62,222 bases of DNA, taken from JBMOOG01 sp049324535 (lineage in GTDB: Bacteria; Pseudomonadota; Alphaproteobacteria; Rhodobacterales; Rhodobacteraceae). The DNA lies in assembly GCA_049324535.1 (NCBI GenBank), contig JBMOOG010000022.1, forward strand, positions 1 through 62,222, read 5' to 3'. The notes beneath the pieces were generated by a model. The model was not told where the DNA came from, did not search any database, and was given only the letters and a program-made list of their open reading frames with translations. Below are positions 23,707 through 31,843 of the stretch, in pieces. Every line of letters begins with the position of its first letter. The stretch's first letter is position 1. Both the position numbers and the translations under genes were made by a program.

Positions 23707-25386
23707 TTACTTCTGGCCCTTGAGCGCGGCGCCCAGGATGTCGCCGAGCGAGGCGCCCGAGTCGGACGAGCCGTACTGTTCCACGGCTTCCTTCTCTTCG
23801 GCGATCTCGCGCGCCTTGATCGACAGGCCCAGCTTGCGGGTCTTGGCGTCGACGTTGGTCACGCGCACGTCCACGTGGTCGCCCTTCTGGAAGCGCTCGG
23901 GACGCTGGTCGGCGCGGTCGCGGGCCAGGTCGGACCGGCGGATGAACGACTTCATGCCGTTGTATTCGACCTCGATTCCGCCCTCCTCGATCGCCGTCAC
24001 CGTCACGGTGATGACCGAGCCGCGCTTCACGCCGTCCACCGCGTCGGAGAAGGTGTCATCGCCAAGCGCCTTGATCGAGAGCGAGATGCGCTCCTTCTCG
24101 ACGTCCACCTCGGTGACGGCGGCCTTGACCGTGTCGCCCTTGCGGTAGTTCTGGATCGCCTCTTCGCCGCGCTGGTCCCAGCTCAGGTCCGACAGGTGCA
24201 CCATGCCGTCGATGTCGTTGTCGAGGCCGACGAACAGACCGAACTCGGTGATGTTCTTGACCTCGCCCTCGATGACGGTGCCTTCCGGATGGGTCTCGGC
24301 GAAGACTTCCCACGGGTTGCGCTGCGTCTGCTTCAGGCCGAGCGAGACCCGGCGCTTGGCCTGGTCGATCTCGAGGACCATCACATCCACTTCCTGGCTG
24401 GTCGAGACGATCTTGCCGGGGTGGACGTTCTTCTTGGTCCAGGACATTTCCGACACGTGCACCAGGCCCTCGACACCGGCCTCGAGCTCGACGAAGGCGC
24501 CGTAGTCGGTGATGTTGGTGACGCGGCCCTTGTGGACCGACCCGATCGGGAACTTCTCGGCCACCGAATCCCACGGATCGGACTGGAGCTGCTTCATGCC
24601 CAGCGAGATGCGGTGGGTTTCCTTGTTGATCTTGATCACCTGGACCTTGACGGTCTCGCCGATGTTCAGGATCTCGGACGGGTGGTTGACGCGGCGCCAG
24701 GCCATGTCGGTCACGTGCAAGAGGCCGTCCACGCCGCCGAGATCGACGAAGGCGCCGTATTCGGTGATGTTCTTCACCACGCCGTCCACGACCTGACCCT
24801 CGTAGAGGTTGCCGATGACCTCGGCGCGCTGCTCGGCGCGGCTCTCTTCCAGGATCGCGCGGCGCGACACCACGATGTTGCCGCGGCGACGGTCCATCTT
24901 CAGGATCTGGAACGGCTGCTTCATGCCCATGAGCGGGCCGGCGTCGCGCACCGGGCGCACATCGACCTGGCTGCCGGGCAGGAAGGCCACGGCGCCGCCG
25001 AGATCGACGGTGAAGCCGCCCTTCACGCGGCCGAAGATCGCGCCCTCGACGCGCTGCTCGGCGGCATAGGCCTTTTCGAGACGGTCCCAGGCTTCCTCGC
25101 GCTTGGCCTTCTCGCGCGACACCACGGCTTCGCCGCGGGCGTTCTCGACGCGGTCGAGATAGACCTCGACCTCATCGCCGACCTTGACGGCCGGCTGTTC
25201 GCCCGGGGCGGCAAATTCCTTGAGATCGACGCGGCCTTCCATCTTGTAGCCGACATCGATGATGGCCTGGCCCGCCTCGATGGCGATGACCTTGCCCTTC
25301 ACGACCGTGCCCTCTTCGGGGGTGTCGATCTCGAAGCTCTCCTTCAGAAGGGCTTCGAATTCGTCCATGGACGCTCTTGCAGACAT
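23707..25386 (-). CDS. rpsA: 30S ribosomal protein S1
   Basis: This 559-aa protein has six S1 RNA-binding repeats, each with patterns such as VVKNITEYGAFVDLGGVDGLLHVTDMAW, RVTNITDYGAFVELEAGVEGLVHVSEMSW and EVKNITEFGLFVGLDNDIDGMVHLSDLSW. It recruits mRNA to the 30S subunit. The start MSARASMDEFEALLKESFE at ATG 25386 is standard. It has a clear promoter and a roughly 120-nt leader, where S1 autoregulation could act. Length and repeat number are normal. Confidence 0.98.
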   Translation of the reverse strand: MSARASMDEFEALLKESFEIDTPEEGTVVKGKVIAIEAGQAIIDVGYKMEGRVDLKEFAAPGEQPAVKVGDEVEVYLDRVENARGEAVVSREKAKREEAWDRLEKAYAAEQRVEGAIFGRVKGGFTVDLGGAVAFLPGSQVDVRPVRDAGPLMGMKQPFQILKMDRRRGNIVVSRRAILEESRAEQRAEVIGNLYEGQVVDGVVKNITEYGAFVDLGGVDGLLHVTDMAWRRVNHPSEILNIGETVKVQVIKINKETHRISLGMKQLQSDPWDSVAEKFPIGSVHKGRVTNITDYGAFVELEAGVEGLVHVSEMSWTKKNVHPGKIVSTSQEVDVMVLEIDQAKRRVSLGLKQTQRNPWEVFAETHPEGTVIEGEVKNITEFGLFVGLDNDIDGMVHLSDLSWDQRGEEAIQNYRKGDTVKAAVTEVDVEKERISLSIKALGDDTFSDAVDGVKRGSVITVTVTAIEEGGIEVEYNGMKSFIRRSDLARDRADQRPERFQKGDHVDVRVTNVDAKTRKLGLSIKAREIAEEKEAVEQYGSSDSGASLGDILGAALKGQK

Positions 25387-25511
25387 GCGATTTCAGTTCC
25401 TTTTCATGGATTTCTGGCCGGGCGGTTGGCTCCGCCGGTCTGTGGTGGCCCTGAAACACAAGACCGCCCGACCGGGAATCCGGACGGGACGAGTCTTTTC
25501 AGGATGGGCGG

Positions 25512-25540
25512 CCTATAACCGGAAGCCGGTGCCGTGGCAA
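25512..25540 (-). promoter_or_regulatory. Predicted sigma-70 promoter of rpsA
   Basis: TTGCCA (25540-25535) and TATAGG (25517-25512) are separated by 17 bp, the best match to consensus in this part of the window. The resulting leader of about 120 nt contains GC hairpins such as GGCGG-AGCCAA-CCGCC. Confidence 0.72.
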
Positions 25541-25569
25541 GCGCGGCAAGGCTGCGGGGGCCGCGCGGG

Positions 25570-26106
25570 TCAGTTCAGCAGGGCCTTGACCGCATCGGTC
25601 ACTGCCTTCGACTGCGGCTTCACCGTCGCGCCCCAGGTGGCGACGACGCGGCCCTCGCCGTCGATGAGGATCTTGTTGAAGTTCCAGCCGGGCACGAAGC
25701 CGGTCTGGGCGTTCACGCGCCTGTAGAAGGGATGCGCCTCGGGGCCCTTCACATGGGTGATCGCGGTCATCGGCATGTCGATTCCGTAGGTCAGTTCGCA
25801 GAACTGCTTCACCTCGGCCTCGGTGCCGTATTCCTGCCGGAAGTCGTCCGACGGCACCGCCAGCACGACAAGCCCGCGGTCGCGGTAGGTGTCGTAGAGC
25901 GCCTGGAGCCCCTTGTACTGGGGCGTGAACCCGCACATCGACGCGGTGTTCACCACAAGGACCGGGCGCCCCTTCCAGTCCGACAGCGGCAGGGTTCCGC
26001 CGTCGATCGATTCGAAGACTTCCGGGCCGCTTTCGGCCGCGCGAGCGACGGCGGGGGTCGTCGCCGCCAGGGCAAATCCGAACAGGCCAGCCAGAATGTT
26101 CCGCAT
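25570..26106 (-). CDS. Exported glutathione peroxidase-family protein
   Basis: This 178-aa thiol peroxidase-like protein has a signal peptide (MRNILAGLFGFALAATTPAVARA), unlike cytosolic GPx. The active-site Cys58 lies in NTASMCGFTPQYKGLQ. PSDDFRQEYGTEAEVKQFC contains a possible resolving Cys, and PGWNFNKILIDGEG carries the conserved Trp-Asn-Phe. It probably reduces lipid or alkyl peroxides in the periplasm, with thioredoxin-like reductants as donors. It lies between cmk and rpsA, on their strand. Confidence 0.9.
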   Translation of the reverse strand: MRNILAGLFGFALAATTPAVARAAESGPEVFESIDGGTLPLSDWKGRPVLVVNTASMCGFTPQYKGLQALYDTYRDRGLVVLAVPSDDFRQEYGTEAEVKQFCELTYGIDMPMTAITHVKGPEAHPFYRRVNAQTGFVPGWNFNKILIDGEGRVVATWGATVKPQSKAVTDAVKALLN

Positions 26107-26154
26107 TGCGATCCCTCCTCTGCGACGATGCTACGGGCCGGACGACGCGGCGGA

Positions 26155-26748
26155 TCACCCGGACCGGCCGCGGCCCCGGTCCACGGCCGCCACGGCCTTC
26201 GCCACAGCCTCCTCGATGCCAAGCGCGCTCGTGTCGATCACCAGAGCGTCGGCGGCCGCCCGCAGCGGCGCGTCGGCACGGCCCATGTCGCGGGCGTCGC
26301 GCTCGATCACCTCGGCCAGAACCTGCGCCTCGTCACCGCCCAGCTCGAGCCAGCGGCGATGGGCACGCACTTCGGGGCTGGCGGTGACGAAGAGTTTCAC
26401 CTCCGCCTCGGGGCAGATGACCGTGCCGATGTCGCGCCCGTCGAGAACGGCGCCGCCCTCGCGGCGGGCGAAGCGGCGCTGGAAATCGACCAGCGCCGCA
26501 CGCACCTCGGGAATGGCCGCCACGCGCGAGGCGGCCTGCCCGGCCTCAAGCGTGCGCAGGTCGGGCCGGGCGACGTCGGCCTCGGTCAGCCCGCGGGCCG
26601 CGGCCACGGGGTCGCCGCCCATGGCGCCAACCGCCCGGTAGAGAAGGCCGGTGTCGAGATGGGCGAAACCGAAACGTTCGGCCACGGCGCGGGCGATCGT
26701 GCCCTTCCCCGCCGCCGCCGGCCCGTCGATGGCGACCGTGAAGATCAT
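26155..26748 (-). CDS. cmk: Cytidylate kinase
   Basis: This 197-aa enzyme phosphorylates CMP and dCMP. The P-loop IDGPAAAGKGTIARAVAERF is at residues 7-26, HLDTGLLYRAVG binds the nucleotide, and DGRDIGTVICPEAEVKLFVTASPEVRAHRR is typical of CMP kinases. ATG 26748 begins MIFTVAIDGPA as in homologues. It belongs to the conserved aroA-cmk-rpsA order. Confidence 0.97.
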   Translation of the reverse strand: MIFTVAIDGPAAAGKGTIARAVAERFGFAHLDTGLLYRAVGAMGGDPVAAARGLTEADVARPDLRTLEAGQAASRVAAIPEVRAALVDFQRRFARREGGAVLDGRDIGTVICPEAEVKLFVTASPEVRAHRRWLELGGDEAQVLAEVIERDARDMGRADAPLRAAADALVIDTSALGIEEAVAKAVAAVDRGRGRSG

Positions 26749-26824
26749 GCCCCCTGCCCCGCCGTTCCGCCGGATACCGCCCGATGTCCGCGGCGCGGGG
26801 GACGGCCCGGCCCGCGCGGACCGG

Positions 26825-26860
26825 CTTTCTCACCGGTCCAAATATCCCCGCCGGAGGCGC
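26825..26860 (+). repeat. Dispersed intergenic repeat, short copy B
   Basis: The core GGTCCAAATATCCCCGCCGG lies between aroA and cmk. The same 20 bases recur at about 47305-47324. It appears to be a short, diverged member of the hairpin repeat seen at 9115, 51151 and 52480. Confidence 0.6.
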
Positions 26861-26865
26861 GCATG

Positions 26866-28218
26866 CTAACCCTCCGCGCGGCGGATGTCGGCGCCGAGAC
26901 CGCGCATCAGCGGCTCGAACACCGGGAAGGAGGTGGCGATCGGGCTCGCGTCATCGACGCTCACCGGGCGTTTCGCGGCCAGCCCAAGCACGAGAAAGGA
27001 CATGGCGATCCGGTGGTCGATGTGGGTGGCGCAGGTCGCGCCGCCGGGCACGCCTCCCGGCCCCATCCCGTGCACGATCAGAGTGTCCTCGTCCTCCTCG
27101 ACCCGGACCCCGCAGGCCTCGAGCCCCCGGGCCATCGCATCGATCCGGTCGCTTTCCTTCACGCGCAGTTCCTTCACGCCGCGCATGACGGTCGTGCCGG
27201 TGGCGCAGGCGGCCACCACGCTCAGCACCGGGTATTCGTCGATCATCGACGGGGCGCGTTCGGGCGGCACCTCGAGCCCCTTCATCGCGCCCGAGAAGCG
27301 GACCCGCAGGTCGGCTACGGGTTCGCCCCCCTCCTCGCGCGGGTTCTCGAACGCGATGTCGGCGCCCATCTCCACCAGCGTGGTGAAAAGCCCGTTGCGC
27401 GTCGGGTTCTGACTGACGCCCGGGACCGTGATCTCGGACCCCGGCACGATCAGGGCGGCGCAGACCGGAAAGGCGGCCGAGGACGGATCGCGCGGAACCG
27501 CGACCGTCTGCGGGCGCAATTCGGGCTGGCCGGTCAGGGTGATCGCATGACCGTCCGGGGTCGCCTCGACCGCGACGGCCGCGCCGAAGCCGCGCAGCAT
27601 CCGTTCGGAATGGTCGCGGGTCGGCTCGCGCTCGATCACCACGGTCTGGCCGGGGGCGTTCAGCCCGGCCAGCAGCACCGCCGACTTGACCTGCGCGCTG
27701 GCCACCGGCGTCGCGTAGCGCACCGGGACGGGATCGGCGGCGCCGATGACCGTCATCGGCAGGCGGCCCCCCTGTCGGCCGAAGGCGCGCGCGCCGAAGA
27801 GCGCGAGCGGGTCGGTGACGCGGCCCATCGGGCGCTTGCGCAGGCTCGCATCGCCGGTGAAGGTCGCCGTGATCGGCGTCGAGGCCATCGCACCCATGAT
27901 GAGCCGCACGCCGGTGCCGGAATTGCCGCAGTCGATCACGTCGGAGGGCTCGGCGAAACCGCCGACGCCGACGCCGTGGACCGACCAGGCGCCGGGGCCG
28001 TGCTGGATGACCTCGGCCCCGAAGGCGCGCATGGCCTTCGCGGTGTCCAGCACGTCCTGCCCTTCCAGAAGGCCGGTGATCCGCGTCTCGCCCACGGCCA
28101 GCGCGCCGAGGATCAGGGCGCGGTGCGAGATGGACTTGTCACCCGGGACCTCGGCAATCCCCGACAGGGGGCCGGCGGCACGGGCGGTCATCGGAATGGC
28201 GGGGCCGTGGGCGGACAT
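26866..28218 (-). CDS. aroA: 3-phosphoshikimate 1-carboxyvinyltransferase (EPSP synthase, class II-like)
   Basis: This 450-aa enzyme of the shikimate pathway carries all four class II signatures: GDKS (26-29), SAQVK (174-178), RDHSE (201-205) and NPTR (271-274). GDASLRKRPMGR and LRVKESDRI are also present. The residue matching Ala100 of the glyphosate-tolerant CP4 enzyme is Gly101 here (GNSGTGVRL). ATG 28218 is taken; an ATG nine codons later is possible. It heads the aroA-cmk-rpsA series. Confidence 0.96.
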   Translation of the reverse strand: MSAHGPAIPMTARAAGPLSGIAEVPGDKSISHRALILGALAVGETRITGLLEGQDVLDTAKAMRAFGAEVIQHGPGAWSVHGVGVGGFAEPSDVIDCGNSGTGVRLIMGAMASTPITATFTGDASLRKRPMGRVTDPLALFGARAFGRQGGRLPMTVIGAADPVPVRYATPVASAQVKSAVLLAGLNAPGQTVVIEREPTRDHSERMLRGFGAAVAVEATPDGHAITLTGQPELRPQTVAVPRDPSSAAFPVCAALIVPGSEITVPGVSQNPTRNGLFTTLVEMGADIAFENPREEGGEPVADLRVRFSGAMKGLEVPPERAPSMIDEYPVLSVVAACATGTTVMRGVKELRVKESDRIDAMARGLEACGVRVEEDEDTLIVHGMGPGGVPGGATCATHIDHRIAMSFLVLGLAAKRPVSVDDASPIATSFPVFEPLMRGLGADIRRAEG

Positions 28219-28290
28219 GGGCGCTCCTTCGCTGGTCGCCCTGCCATTAGCGCAGCGCTGGGGTGCCGTCCATGCCGCGCCTTGCGCGAA

Positions 28291-28320
28291 GGCCCCCGGC
28301 GGATCGCGCCGCCGGGGGCC
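28291..28320 (-). terminator. GC-rich hairpin, probable terminator of the phytase-like gene
   Basis: A perfect 12-bp stem GGCCCCCGGCGG/CCGCCGGGGGCC with a six-base loop lies 30 bp after the stop of the gene at 28350. No clear T-run follows on either strand, so termination may be inefficient or factor-assisted. Confidence 0.5.
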
Positions 28321-28349
28321 ACCACAGATGCGCTCCCGCAGGGTGCCGG

Positions 28350-30329
28350 TCAGTCGATCGCGCCGATCGTCCAGAAGAGCGTCTCGCCCGAGGCGTCGTC
28401 CACACCGTCATTGTCGGTGACGACATAGCCCTGCCCGGCCGCATCGATGGCAAGCCCCTCGACCTTGTCCGGCACGGGGCCGCCCCAGGCCTTGAGATCC
28501 GGGATCAGGTCGCGCACCTCGTCCATGGCCACCACCGGCAGCGGTTCGCCCAGCTTCGACGTCTTCAGGTCGGCACGCGCGACCCGGTAGATCTTCTTCA
28601 CCCGGGCCTTGTCGCCAAGCTGGTTGTCGCGCTCGATCATATAGACATGGTCGCCATGGGCCGTAATCTCGGACAGGCCCATCCAGCCGTCGCCCGCGGG
28701 TTCGAGCGGATAGTGGACGGCGCCCCATTCCCTGGCCTCGGTGTCATAGGCCAGAAGCTTGCCCATCCCCTTCGGGTTATCGCCCCATTCGCGCTGGACC
28801 GCCATCCAGAGCGTGTCGCCGTCGCGGGCAATTCCCTCGAGGCCGAAGCGCGTCTGCCCGGACAGGAGTTCCGGGGGCAGGCCGATCTCCTGCTTCACGA
28901 CGCCCTTGGCGTTCACGTTGACGATGCCATGCGGCACCATCCGGTCGCTGTTGCCTTCCGACGCAAGCCAGAAGCCGCCCTTTCCATCCGGGGTGATGCC
29001 TTCGAGGTCGAGCTTCCGGGCCGGCATTCCGGCGCGGGTCACGGGCAGAGCCGCGGTGATGCGCGCGGGCGTGGTCCTGGCGTCAAGGGTGAAGATCATG
29101 GGCTGGAAGCCGAAGAAGCCATCATTGACGGCGTAGAGGATGCCCGCGGTCTCGGGGTCGGCGGCGAGGCCCGAGGGCAGGATCTGCATCAGCCGGGGCA
29201 TCGCCGGGTCGGTCATGTCGTAGACCCCGACGACCGAGGCGCGCTCGGCGCCGACGAAGAGGATCGGAGTCGCGCCGTAGCGGGCGAAGGCCACGGTTTC
29301 GGGCTCGATGCCCTTGGCGTCCGACCTCTTGTCGGGATAGTGGCCGATCTTCGCCACCGCCCGCTCGAAGGCGGGGCCGCTTTCCCAGACCACGGTGCCG
29401 TCCTTGGCCCAGACCGTGAATCCGCGCGAGCCGCCCTTCCAGTCGCCCTCGTTCGCGGTGACGAAGTGGTCGTCGTCGATCCAGGTGACCGAGTCCGGCT
29501 CGCGCGGGACATCGGTCAGCGTCTCGGTGAACCGAAGCGCCCCGCGCTCGTCGGTGGCGTCGATGCCGTCCAGCGTCACCGTGCCGGCCGGGACATGCGT
29601 CCGCACCGCGCCGTCCGCACCGATCACCACGATCGCGTTGTTTTCCTGAAGCGTCACCGCGATCTCGCCCGCGTCGTTGATGCTGACGTATTCGGGCTCG
29701 GGATCGTCGCCCGCGACCGCGGCCAGACCGGTGAGATCGATCCTCTGCAAGGCGGCGCAGTCCGGCCGTCCCACCGTGAGCGGCAGCTTCACGACGAAGC
29801 CCGCCGGCGCTTGCGGCAGGGCGCCGTCGTTCACCTCCGCGTCGCGTTCGTTCTCGATGGCGATGGCGACGAAGCGGCCGTCCCCGGACCGCGCGATGGA
29901 ATCCGGCTGGCCACCCAGATCGCAGCTCGCGATCTCGGCCCGGCGGTCCAGATCCACCGTCGCAAGGCGCCCCGAGGGCCTGTCGAAGCTTTCCGACGTG
30001 TTGACGACGACAAGCGCATTGCGACCGACGATCGCGACCGAGGTCGGTTCGCCCTTCATGTTGATCGTGCCAAGGGGCTTCGGCGCCCGCGGGTCGGCGA
30101 TGTCGATCATCCCGATCACCCCCAGGGGGCTGTCGGTGTAGACCAGCTGCATCCCGTCCTCGGTCGCGGCGATGATCTCGGCGGAGGTGGTCCGCGCCAT
30201 GTCCGCGCCCGCGGCCATGTTCGACACCACCGGGAAGGACGCGATGCGGTTGAAGTTCATCTCGGCCAGCGCGGGCGCCGCGGCGCACAGCGCAAGCGCG
30301 GAGGTCAGGCAGAGGCATCGGACAGTCAT
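28350..30329 (-). CDS. Exported phytase-like esterase/beta-propeller protein
   Basis: This 659-aa protein has a signal peptide (MTVRCLCLTSALALCAAAPALA) and a two-part propeller-like body. The first half has repeats such as TVDLDRRAEIASCDLGGQPDSIARSGDGRFVAIAIENERD and SVTWIDDDHFVTANEGDWKGGSRGFTVW. The second half matches the esterase-like activity of phytase family (LDLEGITPDGKGGFWLASEGN, RFGLEGIARDGDTLWMAVQREWG, VEGLAIDAAGQGYVVTDNDGVDDASGET). It is probably periplasmic or secreted and acts on phosphate esters. ATG 30329 follows GGAAGG. A PHO-box-like repeat 48 bp upstream suggests phosphate-starvation control. Confidence 0.88.
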   Translation of the reverse strand: MTVRCLCLTSALALCAAAPALAEMNFNRIASFPVVSNMAAGADMARTTSAEIIAATEDGMQLVYTDSPLGVIGMIDIADPRAPKPLGTINMKGEPTSVAIVGRNALVVVNTSESFDRPSGRLATVDLDRRAEIASCDLGGQPDSIARSGDGRFVAIAIENERDAEVNDGALPQAPAGFVVKLPLTVGRPDCAALQRIDLTGLAAVAGDDPEPEYVSINDAGEIAVTLQENNAIVVIGADGAVRTHVPAGTVTLDGIDATDERGALRFTETLTDVPREPDSVTWIDDDHFVTANEGDWKGGSRGFTVWAKDGTVVWESGPAFERAVAKIGHYPDKRSDAKGIEPETVAFARYGATPILFVGAERASVVGVYDMTDPAMPRLMQILPSGLAADPETAGILYAVNDGFFGFQPMIFTLDARTTPARITAALPVTRAGMPARKLDLEGITPDGKGGFWLASEGNSDRMVPHGIVNVNAKGVVKQEIGLPPELLSGQTRFGLEGIARDGDTLWMAVQREWGDNPKGMGKLLAYDTEAREWGAVHYPLEPAGDGWMGLSEITAHGDHVYMIERDNQLGDKARVKKIYRVARADLKTSKLGEPLPVVAMDEVRDLIPDLKAWGGPVPDKVEGLAIDAAGQGYVVTDNDGVDDASGETLFWTIGAID

Positions 30330-30376
30330 GGAGGCGATCCTTCCGTTTGCGAACGGACCCGCAATCGCGCAGAGCC

Positions 30377-30416
30377 ATGACAGCCAAGCAAAAGGCGCGT
30401 GAAGGATCTGTGAAAG
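30377..30416 (-). promoter_or_regulatory. PHO-box-like array upstream of the phytase-like gene
   Basis: On the minus strand four 7-mers stand at 11-bp spacing: CTTTCAC (30416-30410), CCTTCAC (30405-30399), CTTTTGC (30394-30388) and CTGTCAT (30383-30377). PhoB binds 7-bp CTGTCAT-type repeats separated by 4 bp. The last copy is a perfect match, the first two match five and four of seven bases and the third only three. Position and target function agree. Confidence 0.5.
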
Positions 30417-30430
30417 ACGGGCGGGTGGAC

Positions 30431-31132
30431 TCAGACCCGCCGGAAGGTCGCGTAGTCGGGCACCCGGCCTTCGCGCAGCGCCTTCTGTTCGTAGCGGGTC
30501 GAGGGCCAGTCGGCCCAGGCGTCTGGTCCGTGCGCGACCAGCGCAAAGCCCGCGCGCGGCACCTCCTCGAGCGTCTGGCGCATGTAATCGGGAATGTCGG
30601 TCGCCACCCGGAACTCGGCGCCGGGGATCATCACCCGCGCCAGCGGCTCCAGATAGCCCGGCGTCACGAAGCGGCGGCGGTGATGGCGGGCCTTGGGCCA
30701 GGGGTCGGGGTAGTTGAGGAAGGCCCTCGCGATGCAGGCATCCGGCAGCACGTCGAACAGGTCGCGCACGTCGCCGGGATGCAGCGCGATGTTGTCGACA
30801 CCCGCGGCCCGGATCTTGCCCAGAAGCATCGCGATGCCGTTCACGAAGGGCTCGGCCCCGATGACGGTGACCGCGGGGTTGTGCGCGGCCATGTGGACCA
30901 GATGCTCGCCCCCGCCGAAGCCGACCTCCAGCCAGAGCGGCCGGCCACCGAAGGGTGACAGGTCAAGGACGGATCGCGCGGGGTTGTCGTCGCGGGTCAC
31001 GCCACTCAGGCGCCAGCGGCCGAGATCCTCGGCCAGATAGGCCTTCTGGCTGGCGCGCAGGGTCTTGCCGTGGATGCGGCCGTAGAAGTTTCGGCGCTCC
31101 CCCCGGGGGGCCTCGTGGTCGCGGTCTGTCAT
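30431..31132 (-). CDS. trmB: tRNA (guanine-N7-)-methyltransferase
   Basis: This 233-aa SAM-dependent enzyme makes m7G46 in tRNA. LWLEVGFGGGEHLVHMAAHNP is the SAM motif, GAEPFVNGIA and FLNYPDPWPKARHHRRRFV are diagnostic of TrmB, and the C-terminus has TRYEQKALREGR. ATG 31132 begins MTDRDHEAPRGERRNFYGR, fitting family N-termini. It lies downstream of a ClpP-like gene and metK on one strand. Confidence 0.96.
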   Translation of the reverse strand: MTDRDHEAPRGERRNFYGRIHGKTLRASQKAYLAEDLGRWRLSGVTRDDNPARSVLDLSPFGGRPLWLEVGFGGGEHLVHMAAHNPAVTVIGAEPFVNGIAMLLGKIRAAGVDNIALHPGDVRDLFDVLPDACIARAFLNYPDPWPKARHHRRRFVTPGYLEPLARVMIPGAEFRVATDIPDYMRQTLEEVPRAGFALVAHGPDAWADWPSTRYEQKALREGRVPDYATFRRV

Positions 31133-31182
31133 GGCGCGCGGCCTACTGCCGGGCGGGCCGGCGGTCAAGTCCGCGGCCGCGA

Positions 31183-31812
31183 TCAGGGCCGCAGCACGCC
31201 CGCCGCCTCGAGCTCGGAGCGGGCCGGATACCATATCTGCTCGCGCGGGGCGTGCATCTCGATCGCAAAGCGCGGATCGACGCCGCGGGACACGACATAG
31301 GCCAGTGACCGGTGGATCTCGGCCTGGGTGTCCTCGTAGATCCAGGAGGCCAACTCGAACGGAGTGCTCCAGCCTTCCTCGGCCTTGTTGTCCTCGTAGT
31401 AGGACGCGATGTCCTCGGGCGACCACCAGCGCGAATGAACGCCGATGGTCGAGCCCCGGGTGAGGGTCCGCGACTTGCCGCCGAGGAACACCACGACGCA
31501 GGACGACGTGCAGGTGCCGTCCACCTCGGTGTCCAGGTCGAAGTCCATGACGACCCGGGCCATATCCTCGGAGGCGTAGACGCTGCCCCCGCCGCTGTTC
31601 AGCCGCAGGAGCGTCACGGCGGGGTTGTCGCGCAGCAGCTCCCGCATCCGCCCGATGTCGTCATGGGTGATCTCGCCGTCCTCCAGACCCGTCTCGGTGT
31701 CGAAGACCAGCACGCTGCCCTCGACGCGCAGCTTGGCGGGCGGGGGCGCGCTCGCCGCGTCGGCCCACGCCTGACCCGGAAGCAGGGCGATCAGCAGGCC
31801 GAGAGCGCGCAT
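31183..31812 (-). CDS. Exported ClpP/crotonase-fold protein, possible periplasmic serine protease
   Basis: This 209-aa protein has a signal peptide (MRALGLLIALLPGQAWA). The following domain resembles ClpP-type folds: RLNSGGGSVYASEDMARVVMDF (oxyanion-type glycine loop), DGTCTSSCVVVFLGGKSRTLT (Ser-Ser-Cys at the nucleophile position) and STIGVHSRWWSPEDI (possible catalytic His). This pattern is common among alphaproteobacterial proteins annotated as periplasmic ATP-independent ClpP-like. The nucleophile assignment is inferred. It lies between metK and trmB, 31 bp after metK. Confidence 0.75.
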   Translation of the reverse strand: MRALGLLIALLPGQAWADAASAPPPAKLRVEGSVLVFDTETGLEDGEITHDDIGRMRELLRDNPAVTLLRLNSGGGSVYASEDMARVVMDFDLDTEVDGTCTSSCVVVFLGGKSRTLTRGSTIGVHSRWWSPEDIASYYEDNKAEEGWSTPFELASWIYEDTQAEIHRSLAYVVSRGVDPRFAIEMHAPREQIWYPARSELEAAGVLRP

Positions 31813-31843
31813 CGGTGTCGTCCTCACGCCCTGCCCCACCCCG

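Noticed and set aside
25534..28428. An open frame of 964 codons opposite gpx, cmk and aroA
   Set aside because: Three well-conserved genes occupy the opposite strand; the product has no recognisable domain or start site.
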